Shown: positions 1 to 6,300 of the stretch, in pieces
How the letters are laid out: each line of letters opens with the position of its first letter
Position numbering within the stretch: position 1 is the stretch's first letter
Assembly (NCBI GenBank): GCA_023228085.1
Contig: JALOBW010000008.1
Span: 1 to 11,462 of the forward strand
DNA from: a bacterium
GTDB lineage: Bacteria; Patescibacteriota; Minisyncoccia; Minisyncoccales; Minisyncoccaceae
Length of the DNA: 11,462 nucleotides
Direction of reading: 5' to 3'
The notes under the pieces: model-generated
What the model saw: the letters and a program-made list of their open reading frames with translations, nothing else
The model's database searches: none
Told to the model about the DNA's origin: nothing
Program-made: the position numbers and the translations under genes

Positions 1-7
1 AAAAATA

Positions 8-301
8 CTAAGTTTTAATGTTAAATGGACGCTTATTGATCTCTTGAAGAATTTTGAGTGTCGCAAGAACAGAAAGATTATCGCTCGGCAAAATAATTAA
101 AAGATCACCTAATTGATTCAATAATGGACTTAAAAATTCATCTGCCCATGATGGTGACAATGTTAATACTCCGGAAAAATCTATTTCCAGTTCTTCGTCT
201 TTAGAAAGCTCTCGCAAAGTTGATTGTAATGCTTTAAAAGCTTCGCCACCCAATTCCCTAGATATTAATGTTTTACCAAACTTTTCTAATTGTAATTTCA
301 T
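8..301 (-). CDS. STAS-like (DUF4325) small regulatory protein
   Basis: This is a 97-residue protein starting MKLQLEKFGK. An in-frame ATG at 346 would add 15 residues, but they overlap the upstream gene's end and resemble no domain, so 301 is preferred. The hallmark of the STAS-like DUF4325 family is visible: a beta strand ELEIDFSGV (about residues 37-45) followed by SPSWADEF (49-56), where the family usually has a Ser-Phe-Ala-Asp-Glu segment. Members are often encoded beside or fused to GHKL ATPases, and the gene 20 bp upstream encodes exactly such an ATPase fused to an HTH. By analogy with SpoIIAA/SpoIIAB and RsbV/RsbW, it may bind that ATPase and perhaps be phosphorylated by it; this is inferred. 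No Shine-Dalgarno motif is seen, so expression probably depends on co-transcription. The gene ends in TAG. Confidence 0.8.
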   Translation of the reverse strand: MKLQLEKFGKTLISRELGGEAFKALQSTLRELSKDEELEIDFSGVLTLSPSWADEFLSPLLNQLGDLLIILPSDNLSVLATLKILQEINKRPFNIKT

Positions 302-321
302 ATACTTTTTTAAATATATTA

Positions 322-1041
322 TTAAAACTCTATTTTTGCTAAACACCCACGTACAATACGCTGACCACGCGTAACATTAAATACTTTATCAGCGCCTTGC
401 ATGCGCACTTCTGCATCGCCGCTTGTAAAAAACAAATTGATCGGCCGCTCTATGACCACTTCGCGCACCAGTTTAAGTCCGTTGCCCCGTTTTTCCAGCG
501 CTCGTCCGGAAATAAATTCAGTAAACGCGACTTTTACTGCCGCCACATGGTTTGGGAGCTCCGGCCGAACCTGACGCAATGTTTCCAAAATACCCAATCC
601 TCTATCCGCCAACACAATAATACCCTTGGTAAGATCATAACCAAAAAAGATACCAGGCGTGTCTGGCCATTTTCCCAAATTGTGAGCGAATGAATTATCA
701 CCGATTTCTCCGGCAACTAAAACGATCAAGGAATACAATTTTTCAAATCCAGGCTTTTGCATTAATGCCATTTCCATTTTTGTCAGTCTGGCATTGAAAA
801 TAGAACTTGTCTGACAATAAAAAGTACCTGGAAATTCAACTCCGTCTTGGATCCACTCAGAGGCAAATTTCAACAGATCGCTGGCAAAAATTTCTAAATC
901 TTTTTCACGATAATAACGGTGTGTGCCCCCATCTTTTTTGATCGCCACTAATTTACCACTTTCGTCCCAGCGACGAAGCGTATTTAAAGAAATTCCGAGA
1001 TATTCGGCAGCTTGACCAATTGTGAATAATTTTTCTTCCAT
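322..1041 (-). CDS. MerR-type HTH fused to a GHKL (histidine kinase-like) ATPase
   Basis: This is a 239-residue protein. The start at 1041 (MEEKLFTIGQ) is chosen because the HTH begins directly after it; an upstream ATG at 1098 adds 19 non-homologous residues across the promoter. Residues 5-50 form a MerR/excisionase winged HTH (FTIGQAAEYLGIS, TLRRWDESGKL, THRYY). Residues 60-100 are a linker. Residues 100-225 form a GHKL ATP-binding domain with an N-box EIGDNSFAH (112-120; E112 and N116), a G1 box DRGLG (146-150) and a G2 box RGNGLK (185-190). There is no dimerisation/His phosphoacceptor domain, so it is not a two-component sensor kinase. It resembles an anti-sigma-type ATPase that has gained DNA binding. 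It is followed 20 bp later by a STAS-like gene, its likely partner. The likely role is an ATP- or partner-controlled transcription regulator acting at its own promoter; the target is inferred. No Shine-Dalgarno motif is present and the mRNA may be leaderless. Confidence 0.85.
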   Translation of the reverse strand: MEEKLFTIGQAAEYLGISLNTLRRWDESGKLVAIKKDGGTHRYYREKDLEIFASDLLKFASEWIQDGVEFPGTFYCQTSSIFNARLTKMEMALMQKPGFEKLYSLIVLVAGEIGDNSFAHNLGKWPDTPGIFFGYDLTKGIIVLADRGLGILETLRQVRPELPNHVAAVKVAFTEFISGRALEKRGNGLKLVREVVIERPINLFFTSGDAEVRMQGADKVFNVTRGQRIVRGCLAKIEF

Positions 1042-1048
1042 ATTTAAT

Positions 1049-1077
1049 ATATTAACATATTGTTTAAATCTACACAA
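1049..1077 (-). promoter_or_regulatory. Promoter of the HTH-GHKL/STAS unit, probably leaderless
   Basis: Read on the minus strand, a -35-like TTGTGT (1072-1077) is followed by a 17-bp spacer and a -10-like TAATAT (1049-1054). The ATG at 1041 begins 8 nt after the end of the -10 hexamer, where a transcript would normally start. The mRNA would therefore begin at or next to the start codon, which agrees with the absence of any Shine-Dalgarno motif. The call rests on motif matching only. Confidence 0.5.
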
Positions 1078-1114
1078 GTACCATCTAAATCTACCCAAAA
1101 ATCTATCAATCTAC
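1067..1114 (-). promoter_or_regulatory. Three helically phased AATCTAC repeats, candidate operator
   Basis: On the plus strand, AATCTAC occurs at 1067-1073, 1088-1094 and 1108-1114, with starts 21 and 20 bp apart, or two helical turns. Weaker copies are CATCTAA at 1082-1088 and AATCTAT at 1100-1106. The proximal copy overlaps the -35/spacer of the predicted promoter and the others lie upstream. The array sits just in front of a gene encoding an HTH protein, so autoregulation is the natural reading. Binding is not shown. Confidence 0.5.
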
Positions 1115-1153
1115 TCATTAAATGTTTCAAATATACCTTATAAAGCTCATAAC

Positions 1154-1187
1154 CGTGAAAAACAGGTAAAAAACACAGATTTTCACG
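1154..1187 (-). terminator. 8-bp inverted repeat downstream of the peptidase/kinase unit
   Basis: CGTGAAAA (1154-1161) is an exact inverted repeat of TTTTCACG (1180-1187), with an 18-nt loop. It lies between the 3' end of the kinase gene and the promoter of the next unit, where a terminator is expected. There is no clean T-run after it on the minus strand and the loop is long, so it could equally be a protein-binding site. Confidence 0.3.
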
Positions 1188-1194
1188 ATTTTGG

Positions 1195-1242
1195 CTATAT
1201 TTTTAGATATTTGCCTTTGGTGATGATGTCAATTTTCCCATT
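1195..1242 (-). pseudogene. Remnant of a second peptidase E gene (last 15 codons)
   Basis: Read on the minus strand, this stretch encodes NGKIDIITKGKYLKI and then TAG. The intact peptidase E gene downstream in coordinates ends NGKIDIITEGKYLKI and then TAA. In the DNA, 40 of the 45 sense-codon bases match 1799-1843. Upstream of the fragment the frame is closed by a TAA (1243-1245), so nothing else of the gene remains in this frame. The kinase gene reads through 1231-1242 in another frame and takes its TGA stop (1229-1231) from within it. It is best explained as the 3' scar of a duplicated peptidase gene that was replaced or interrupted. Confidence 0.75.
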
Positions 1243-1768
1243 TTAAAATTAATTTAGCTACTTGTTTTGCAACTTCCTCCGGAGTCAAATCAGAGGTATC
1301 TATTATCGGACAATTTAATTCCTCAAACATTTTTTTCATTTGTTGTAAAATATAGATATTTCTATTGATAAATACATTAATCGGCTTTCCGATCACAGTT
1401 TGTGATTCATCAAAATAACCATTTTTTGTATATCTGCCGATTAAGCGCTGGCGTATTATTTCCGGCCGGGCGTCTAAAAGAATCAATACAATGCCAAGCG
1501 ACTCGTTTGATAATAAATCTTGAAAATCAGAAGGTTCAACAAAACCGCAAATAATTATGCTTTTATCTTTCCGCGCCAACTCAATTCCTTTTTCCACCCA
1601 ATACTTGGTTTCTGATATTCGCCATTTAAAATCAACATTTGCCGGAATTCCCCTTTTATCAAAATCACGTATTTCATATCTATCATTAGGCAACAATATC
1701 TTTAGCGGCGGCATAATTGATGTTTTACCAACACCATTAACACCGCTAATAAAATAGATTTTATTCAT
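1229..1768 (-). CDS. P-loop NTPase, nucleotide kinase-like
   Basis: This is a 179-residue protein with a Walker A motif GVNGVGKTS (residues 9-17) directly after the first beta strand, as in small-molecule kinases of the AAA_17/AAA_33 or adenylate/shikimate kinase-like groups. A second hydrophobic strand, SIIICGF (70-76), takes the position of the kinase Walker-B-like strand. A segment with spaced arginines (R101, R107, R112) resembles a phosphate-gripping lid. The substrate cannot be told from the sequence. It starts 27 bp after the peptidase gene and is probably co-transcribed with it; no Shine-Dalgarno motif precedes the ATG. The C-terminus (KWEN and TGA) is encoded inside a peptidase E 3' remnant read in a different frame, so the last few residues were probably acquired at the rearrangement point. 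Confidence 0.75.
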   Translation of the reverse strand: MNKIYFISGVNGVGKTSIMPPLKILLPNDRYEIRDFDKRGIPANVDFKWRISETKYWVEKGIELARKDKSIIICGFVEPSDFQDLLSNESLGIVLILLDARPEIIRQRLIGRYTKNGYFDESQTVIGKPINVFINRNIYILQQMKKMFEELNCPIIDTSDLTPEEVAKQVAKLILKWEN

Positions 1769-1795
1769 ACCAGGCAGCAGAAATTAAATAATTAA

Positions 1796-2449
1796 TTATA
1801 TCTTCAAATATTTGCCTTCGGTGATGATGTCAATTTTTCCATTTTTAATTTTGAGGGCGGATTGGTCATCAAGGGCGTAAATAGAATCCTTTAATCCTTT
1901 TTTCATTTCGAGTAAAAATTTCTTGCGGACTTTTGGAAAATGTGGAGAATTGAGATGCGGGCGGAAATAAAAATTAAAAAACCCGAGACCTTTTTCATCG
2001 GGTTTTCCTTTTAAATCTTCATAATAAAGGCGTTTAGCTGAGCTAAATGATAAATCTTTAGTGGTAACCATACTGCCGGCGCTGATTCCGGCGTAAACTT
2101 TGGTTTTCAAAAGCTTGGGCAAGATTTTCGCCAGACCTGATTTTTTCAGCCAATACATTAAGTGAAATACATTTCCTCCGGAAAAAAACAGAACATCAGC
2201 ATCTTCAAGCCGCGGCAACCAATTTTTTTTCGGCAAAGCGGAAATATCAACAATATCAATGCTTTTAAAATTTTGCTTTTTTAAATTGTACAAATCATTA
2301 ATCAGCCAAGTTTTGTCGTCTTGAATTGGGTTGGCCGCGGTGGGAATAAAAGCAATGATTGTTTCTTTGGCCTTTTTGCCAACTAATTCCAATAAGGCCT
2401 TGGCGATTGATTTGTTTGTAAGTCCTGACGAAGTGAGTAGAAATTTCAT
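1796..2449 (-). CDS. pepE: Peptidase E-like serine peptidase (family S51)
   Basis: This is a 217-residue protein, close to the length of known family members. The family's features are visible in order: an N-terminal strand (MKFLLTSSG), FIPTAANP (34-41), VLFFSGGNVFHLM (86-98), the nucleophile elbow GISAGSM (121-127; catalytic Ser123), and a histidine-bearing segment FRPHLNSPHFP (162-172; His165 probable catalytic). S51 enzymes include aspartyl dipeptidase PepE, which cleaves N-terminal Asp-X dipeptides, and cyanophycinase; the short length favours the PepE type. It is cytoplasmic, with no signal peptide. A sigma70-like promoter lies directly upstream, and the kinase gene follows after 27 bp. 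A partial copy of this gene's 3' end lies at 1195-1242. Specificity is inferred from the family. Confidence 0.85.
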   Translation of the reverse strand: MKFLLTSSGLTNKSIAKALLELVGKKAKETIIAFIPTAANPIQDDKTWLINDLYNLKKQNFKSIDIVDISALPKKNWLPRLEDADVLFFSGGNVFHLMYWLKKSGLAKILPKLLKTKVYAGISAGSMVTTKDLSFSSAKRLYYEDLKGKPDEKGLGFFNFYFRPHLNSPHFPKVRKKFLLEMKKGLKDSIYALDDQSALKIKNGKIDIITEGKYLKI

Positions 2450-2464
2450 AAATTTAATTGATTT

Positions 2465-2504
2465 ATTATACCTTTATTCTACCAAAAAAACGGGTAAAGG
2501 GCAA
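2465..2504 (-). promoter_or_regulatory. Promoter of the peptidase/kinase unit
   Basis: On the minus strand there is a perfect -10 hexamer TATAAT (2465-2470), but it has no good -35 element. An alternative overlapping arrangement is TTGCCC (2499-2504), a 17-bp spacer and TAGAAT (2476-2481), matching consensus at 4/6 and 5/6. Either would start transcription within about 25 bp of the ATG at 2449. The -35 ends four bases before the hairpin at 2509-2540, so termination of the upstream unit and initiation of this one are packed together. Confidence 0.6.
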
Positions 2505-2508
2505 TATA

Positions 2509-2540
2509 AAATAAAATGAGATGGTTATCTCATTTTATTT
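2509..2540 (-). terminator. Perfect 14-bp hairpin ending the PPIase/GIY-YIG unit
   Basis: AAATAAAATGAGAT (2509-2522) is an exact inverted repeat of ATCTCATTTTATTT (2527-2540), with loop GGTT (2523-2526). The stop codon of the GIY-YIG gene (TTA on the plus strand, 2525-2527) lies in the loop and first stem base, and the last codons form one arm. The stem is AT-rich and its 3' arm on the minus strand is T-rich and continues into TATATT, so it can work as an intrinsic terminator. It is symmetric and would also fold on the plus strand. Confidence 0.55.
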
Positions 2541-2776
2541 ATTAAAGATAGTTTTTTGGTTCTATCCCAGGTTTTTATTTCAGCTTCACGCTTTCTTGCC
2601 TTTTTCAGAGTTTTATAAATTTCCGAGTATTTTAAGATTACCGGACGGCGCAATTTCGTATAATGAGCGCCGCATTTGGAATTATTGTGTTGTTTTAAGC
2701 GTTTTTCAAGGTTATTGGTTGCTCCGGCATATAAAGATTTATCAGCACATTCAAGAATATAAACGTAGTACTTCAT
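2525..2776 (-). CDS. Small GIY-YIG nuclease-domain protein (UPF0213/YhbQ type)
   Basis: This is an 83-residue protein made of a single GIY-YIG domain: YYVYILEC (residues 3-10, the GIY element), SLYAGAT (14-20, the YIG element, with Ala in place of the usual Ile/Thr), catalytic-type Arg26 in LEKRLKQHN, then AHYTKLRRPVILKYSE (37-52) and the basic KREAEIK (62-68), typical of the small UPF0213/YhbQ group. The start at 2776 matches the usual family start and has a weak GAAG 6 bp upstream. The frame stays open to an ATG at 2884, one base after the PPIase stop; that would give a 119-residue form with a 36-residue repeat-encoded leader, possibly translationally coupled. DNA cleavage or repair is the family expectation; the actual substrate is unknown. 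The stop codon is inside a terminator hairpin. Confidence 0.82.
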   Translation of the reverse strand: MKYYVYILECADKSLYAGATNNLEKRLKQHNNSKCGAHYTKLRRPVILKYSEIYKTLKKARKREAEIKTWDRTKKLSLINKMR

Positions 2777-2882
2777 AGGTCTTCGTACTTTGTTATAAAA
2801 ATAAAAATTACTCGGCATCTTCGTACCTCGTCGAGAACTCCTCGGCATCTTCGACCTCGTTAAAAACTTTGAGGTCTTCGAC
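2777..2882 (-). repeat. Repeat-filled leader between PPIase and GIY-YIG genes
   Basis: CTCGGCATCTTCG occurs at 2811-2823 and 2841-2853 (30 bp apart), each followed by (T)ACCTCGT. AGGTCTTCG occurs at 2777-2785 and 2872-2880. GACCTC (2853-2858) and GAGGTC (2871-2876) can pair. The stretch from 2811 to 2858 is much richer in GC than its surroundings. It is open in the GIY-YIG frame and would encode a basic, Ser/Arg-rich leader. It resembles a small interspersed repeat element inserted in the gap. Confidence 0.55.
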
Positions 2883-2885
2883 ATT

Positions 2886-3359
2886 TTATTCCGATACGGT
2901 TACTGTTTCCATTATAATAGGAGAAAGCGGACGATCGTCTGAATCTTTCCTCGCTTTGGCAATCGCGTCAACCACTTCTTGTCCGGAAATTATTTTTCCA
3001 AAAATTGTATATAAATTCGGCAAAGGATAATCAGCAACCATAATGAAAAATTGGCTGCCATTGGTATCAGGTCCGGCATTAGCCATAGCGACAACACCCT
3101 TTTTATAACCTTGCTTATAGGAATCGGTTTGCGGATCAAGTTCGTCGGCAAATTGATATCCGGGTCCGCCCATTCCTGTTCCGTCAGGATCCCCTCCTTG
3201 AATCATAAATCCGTCTATAACCCGATGAAAAATCACTTTGTCGTAAAATCCTTTTTGAGCAAGGGTAAGAAAATTGCTAACCGCTCTTGGCGCATCGGCG
3301 TCATAAGTGGCGAAACGAATTTCGCCCATATTTGTTTTAATGGTTACAATGTGGCTCAT
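2886..3359 (-). CDS. Cyclophilin-type peptidyl-prolyl cis-trans isomerase
   Basis: This is a 157-residue single-domain cyclophilin, the normal length for short bacterial forms, and it catalyses cis-trans isomerisation of Xaa-Pro bonds during folding. Key elements are FHRVIDGFMIQGGDPDGTG (residues 44-62; Arg46 and Gln54 of the active site), VVAMANAGPDTNGSQFFIM (89-107; Gln103 and Phe105) and the C-terminal IFGKI (119-123). The position of the cyclosporin-contacting Trp of human CypA is not Trp here (YPLPNLY), as in many bacterial members. There is no signal peptide, so it is cytoplasmic. It begins 30 bp after the giant surface-protein gene, and its stop is one base from an ATG opening the GIY-YIG frame. 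No Shine-Dalgarno motif is seen. Linkage to a very large exported protein may reflect a folding role, but this is speculation. Confidence 0.92.
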   Translation of the reverse strand: MSHIVTIKTNMGEIRFATYDADAPRAVSNFLTLAQKGFYDKVIFHRVIDGFMIQGGDPDGTGMGGPGYQFADELDPQTDSYKQGYKKGVVAMANAGPDTNGSQFFIMVADYPLPNLYTIFGKIISGQEVVDAIAKARKDSDDRPLSPIIMETVTVSE

Positions 3360-3389
3360 ATTTTTTATTTTAGAATTATTAATTAAAAT

Positions 3390-6300
3390 TTATTTCCCTA
3401 CGCCTTTCATCCATCCGAAGGTCTGTTGGAAATTCTTGAAGATAAGTTCAGTCACGGTTAATCTTTTCTGCGGGGTCAATAAAGTATTGGTCTTTGATTC
3501 TGTTTTGTTTCCGGAAGAATCTTTAGAGATTACTTTAAATCTGTAAATGGAGCCCGGTTTGAATGAAGTGATAACCATTAAATGTTCTTGTCTCAAACTG
3601 ATATCTTCGGACATTTGGATAATCGGCGCGTCATTGGCAAAACCAACCTGGTATTCAATTTGCGAAGTTGAAGGTTCATCGGTGTTCCAAGTGATAATTG
3701 TCTGGACTTCATCGCCTCTTGATGACAAAGCGATTGAAGTTCTGATTTGGGCGATCATTGGCGCGTTCTTATCTTTGGTAGTGGTAAAATTCGGAATCAA
3801 GAAAGAGTAATTATTTCCTTCCAAGTCTTTTCCTTCAAGAGAGACGTTAAAAGTCGTGCCCGGTTCAAGTTTTTTGACTGCGATTTCATGGGTGATGCTG
3901 GAGTCTGACTTACTAACCACCTGAACTTCATTTGGAGATAATTTATTATTGCGATACGGAATATATTTCACTTGCGAATCAGTCGGAATATTTGTCTGCC
4001 AGACAAATGTGGCTGTGCTAGCGGAAATATTTTTAATGGAAAAATTTGTCACTTCGGGCAATTGCGAAGCAGTGGTAAAAGTATATTGCTTGGATCTTGT
4101 TTCAGAACCGAGCAAGCTCTTGGAACGAATTTGGAAAAAATAATCAGTTGAAGGGGTTAAATTAACAATATTAACATTATGCGTTAATTCATATTCACTT
4201 GATTGACCGACAATTTGCGAATACGGTTCTGATTTGGTTTTATCAAAATCGGCAACTTTGGCAATAGCAACAACACTATTTGCTTTTCTGTCAGTCGTCC
4301 ATTTGACTCTTGCTTCAGTGGCTGATATTTCAATACCCGGAGAACCTTCCAACATCGGACCGGGAATAAATCCTTTAAAAACATTAGCAAGTTCGGTAAA
4401 ACCGTTTTCGGCAATAGACAAAGAAATAGTGCTGGAAACTCTTTTAATCATTTCCATTGCCGTCATAAATGTTTCTTGAGAAACTTTTTCTTCTTCAATT
4501 TTTTTTATTTCTTGCGCTTTTTCTTCCGGAGTTTTTTCCGCTTCCGGTTTTACGATTTCTTCATTTGTCGGTATCGGAGCCGGAACCGGAGGAATCGCCG
4601 AACTTCCCAAGGTCGTAAAAGTCAAATCAGCGCTTTTGGCAAGATTGCCTGAAGCGTCTTGAGATAAAACTTGATAATGATAAACAGTGCCTTTTGTCAA
4701 ACCAGAAAGAATAGCTTGGTGAGAAGTTACATAAGACGACAAACCGACATGCTGAGTATCAGTATAAGTTGAAGTCAAGCCATAATCTATCAAGCTGTTC
4801 GCTTTTTCGTTAGTCACCCAACCGATTGTAGCCGCATTTTCTGTAATATTTGAAATTAAAATATTACTGATTATAGGCGCTGTTTCGTCTATTAATGTTA
4901 CAGAGCTGCCTCCGCCAGAACTAATCACTCTTACTTCTTGAGAAACATATTGAGGAGTAAAAGTATAATCTTGGCTTGCCGTTTCCAAGTCAGCGGCATT
5001 TTTTGATTTAACGCGATAATGATAAAGTTGATTAGAGATTAAATCAGTCAAACGAACCACATGTTCAACAGTTAAAGTTGAATTTAAAGTATTTGAGGTT
5101 CCATAAGCAGTGGTTGAACCGTATTCAACTTGAGAAGTGGCCAAATCGTCCGTTTTCCAAGTGATTGTGCCTATTGTTTCCGTAGCATAAGAATTAACTT
5201 CGGAAATAACCGGAACAGTAGTATCAGTCGCCTCGGATTCTTGAGTGGTGATAAAATTGTAATCGCCGGAAACACTTTCATTATTATTGGCGTCTTCAGA
5301 TTTAACTCTGAAATGATAAGTCCTGTCATTAGTCAAATCAGTCAAATGAATAACATGCTGAATGGTTAATTTAGAATCAATTTCCGTTTCCGTGCCGTAA
5401 TCGGTAGTAATTCCATATTCCAATTGGCTGGTTGATAATTCGTCGCTTTCCCAAGTAATCGTAGAAGTGTAAGCCGTAGCAGATGAATTGACTAAAGAAA
5501 TTACCGGATCAACTTGATCGTCGGCGGTGGTGAAATAATAATAACTGCCTTGATTATTATCTTTAGCCGTATTTGTCGAACCATCAGTTGATTCAACGTA
5601 AAAATAATAAATTACATTTGGATAAAGTCCGGTTAAATTTATAACATGAACAGTGTCCAAAGTTTCGTCTGTTTCTTGTTGAGGATTGCTTAAATTTGAA
5701 GTAGTGGAATAAACCACTTTGGAATCCGAAGCCGTGTCAGTAAGCCACCTGACGGTAACTTTTTCATTCACGACGGAAGAAATAATAACATTTGAAATAA
5801 TCGATCCGGATTTGGTTGTAAACGAATAATCATCGGATTTGGTTGTTTCATTTTCGGCCGCGTCTTTTGATTTAACTCGGAAATAATAAGGAGTATTTTT
5901 AGATAATCCGGTTAAAACAACAGAATGGCTTGTTACCATTGAAGCAGAAACTTTACTTAAAGAATAAACTCCCGGAGCGGCTGAATATTCCACCGTGGAA
6001 TCTGATAATTCATCAGTGGTCCAAGTAATGGTCGCTTGATTTGTAAAAATAGAAGCACTCGGCACTTGAGGAGTTGAAATAGTCGGGCCTGTTAAATCAC
6101 CTTCGCGAGTCGGAGTAAATGTATAATCAGCGGAAACACTTTCGTTATTATTCGCGTCTTTAGAATAAACGCGGAAATGATAAGTTGAACCGACCGTCAG
6201 ACCGCTTAATTTAATAACGTGATCAATTGTGACATCAGTTGTCGTTACCGAAGACGGATCTAAAGTGCCGTAAGCATCAGTCAAACCGTATTCCACCTGG

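Noticed and set aside
302..346. Longer start (ATG at 346) for the STAS-like protein
   Set aside because: It would overlap the HTH-GHKL stop and add a lysine-rich segment outside the family alignment; the ATG at 301 fits the domain start.
397..693. Plus-strand open frame antisense to the HTH-GHKL gene
   Set aside because: It has no recognisable domain and lies wholly opposite a gene with clear HTH and ATPase motifs. The same holds for the other plus-strand frames opposite the giant gene, including the His/Arg-rich one opposite the polyglycine region, which is a product of the GGN codon bias.
1042..1098. Longer start (ATG at 1098) for the HTH-GHKL protein
   Set aside because: The extra codons run through the predicted promoter and AATCTAC sites and precede a normal HTH N-terminus.
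1067..1114. Possible short CRISPR or iteron origin from the AATCTAC repeats
   Set aside because: The units are only 7 bp, there are only three exact copies, they overlap a promoter, and no replication or Cas gene is nearby.
1229..1231. TGA recoded as glycine (genetic code 25 of some CPR lineages)
   Set aside because: The giant 2639-residue gene encodes hundreds of glycines entirely without TGA, and reading through this TGA adds no recognisable domain.
2614..2776. GIY-YIG gene as a homing endonuclease or part of a mobile intron
   Set aside because: It is a stand-alone 83-residue single-domain protein of the UPF0213 type with no intron, intein or DNA-binding extension nearby.
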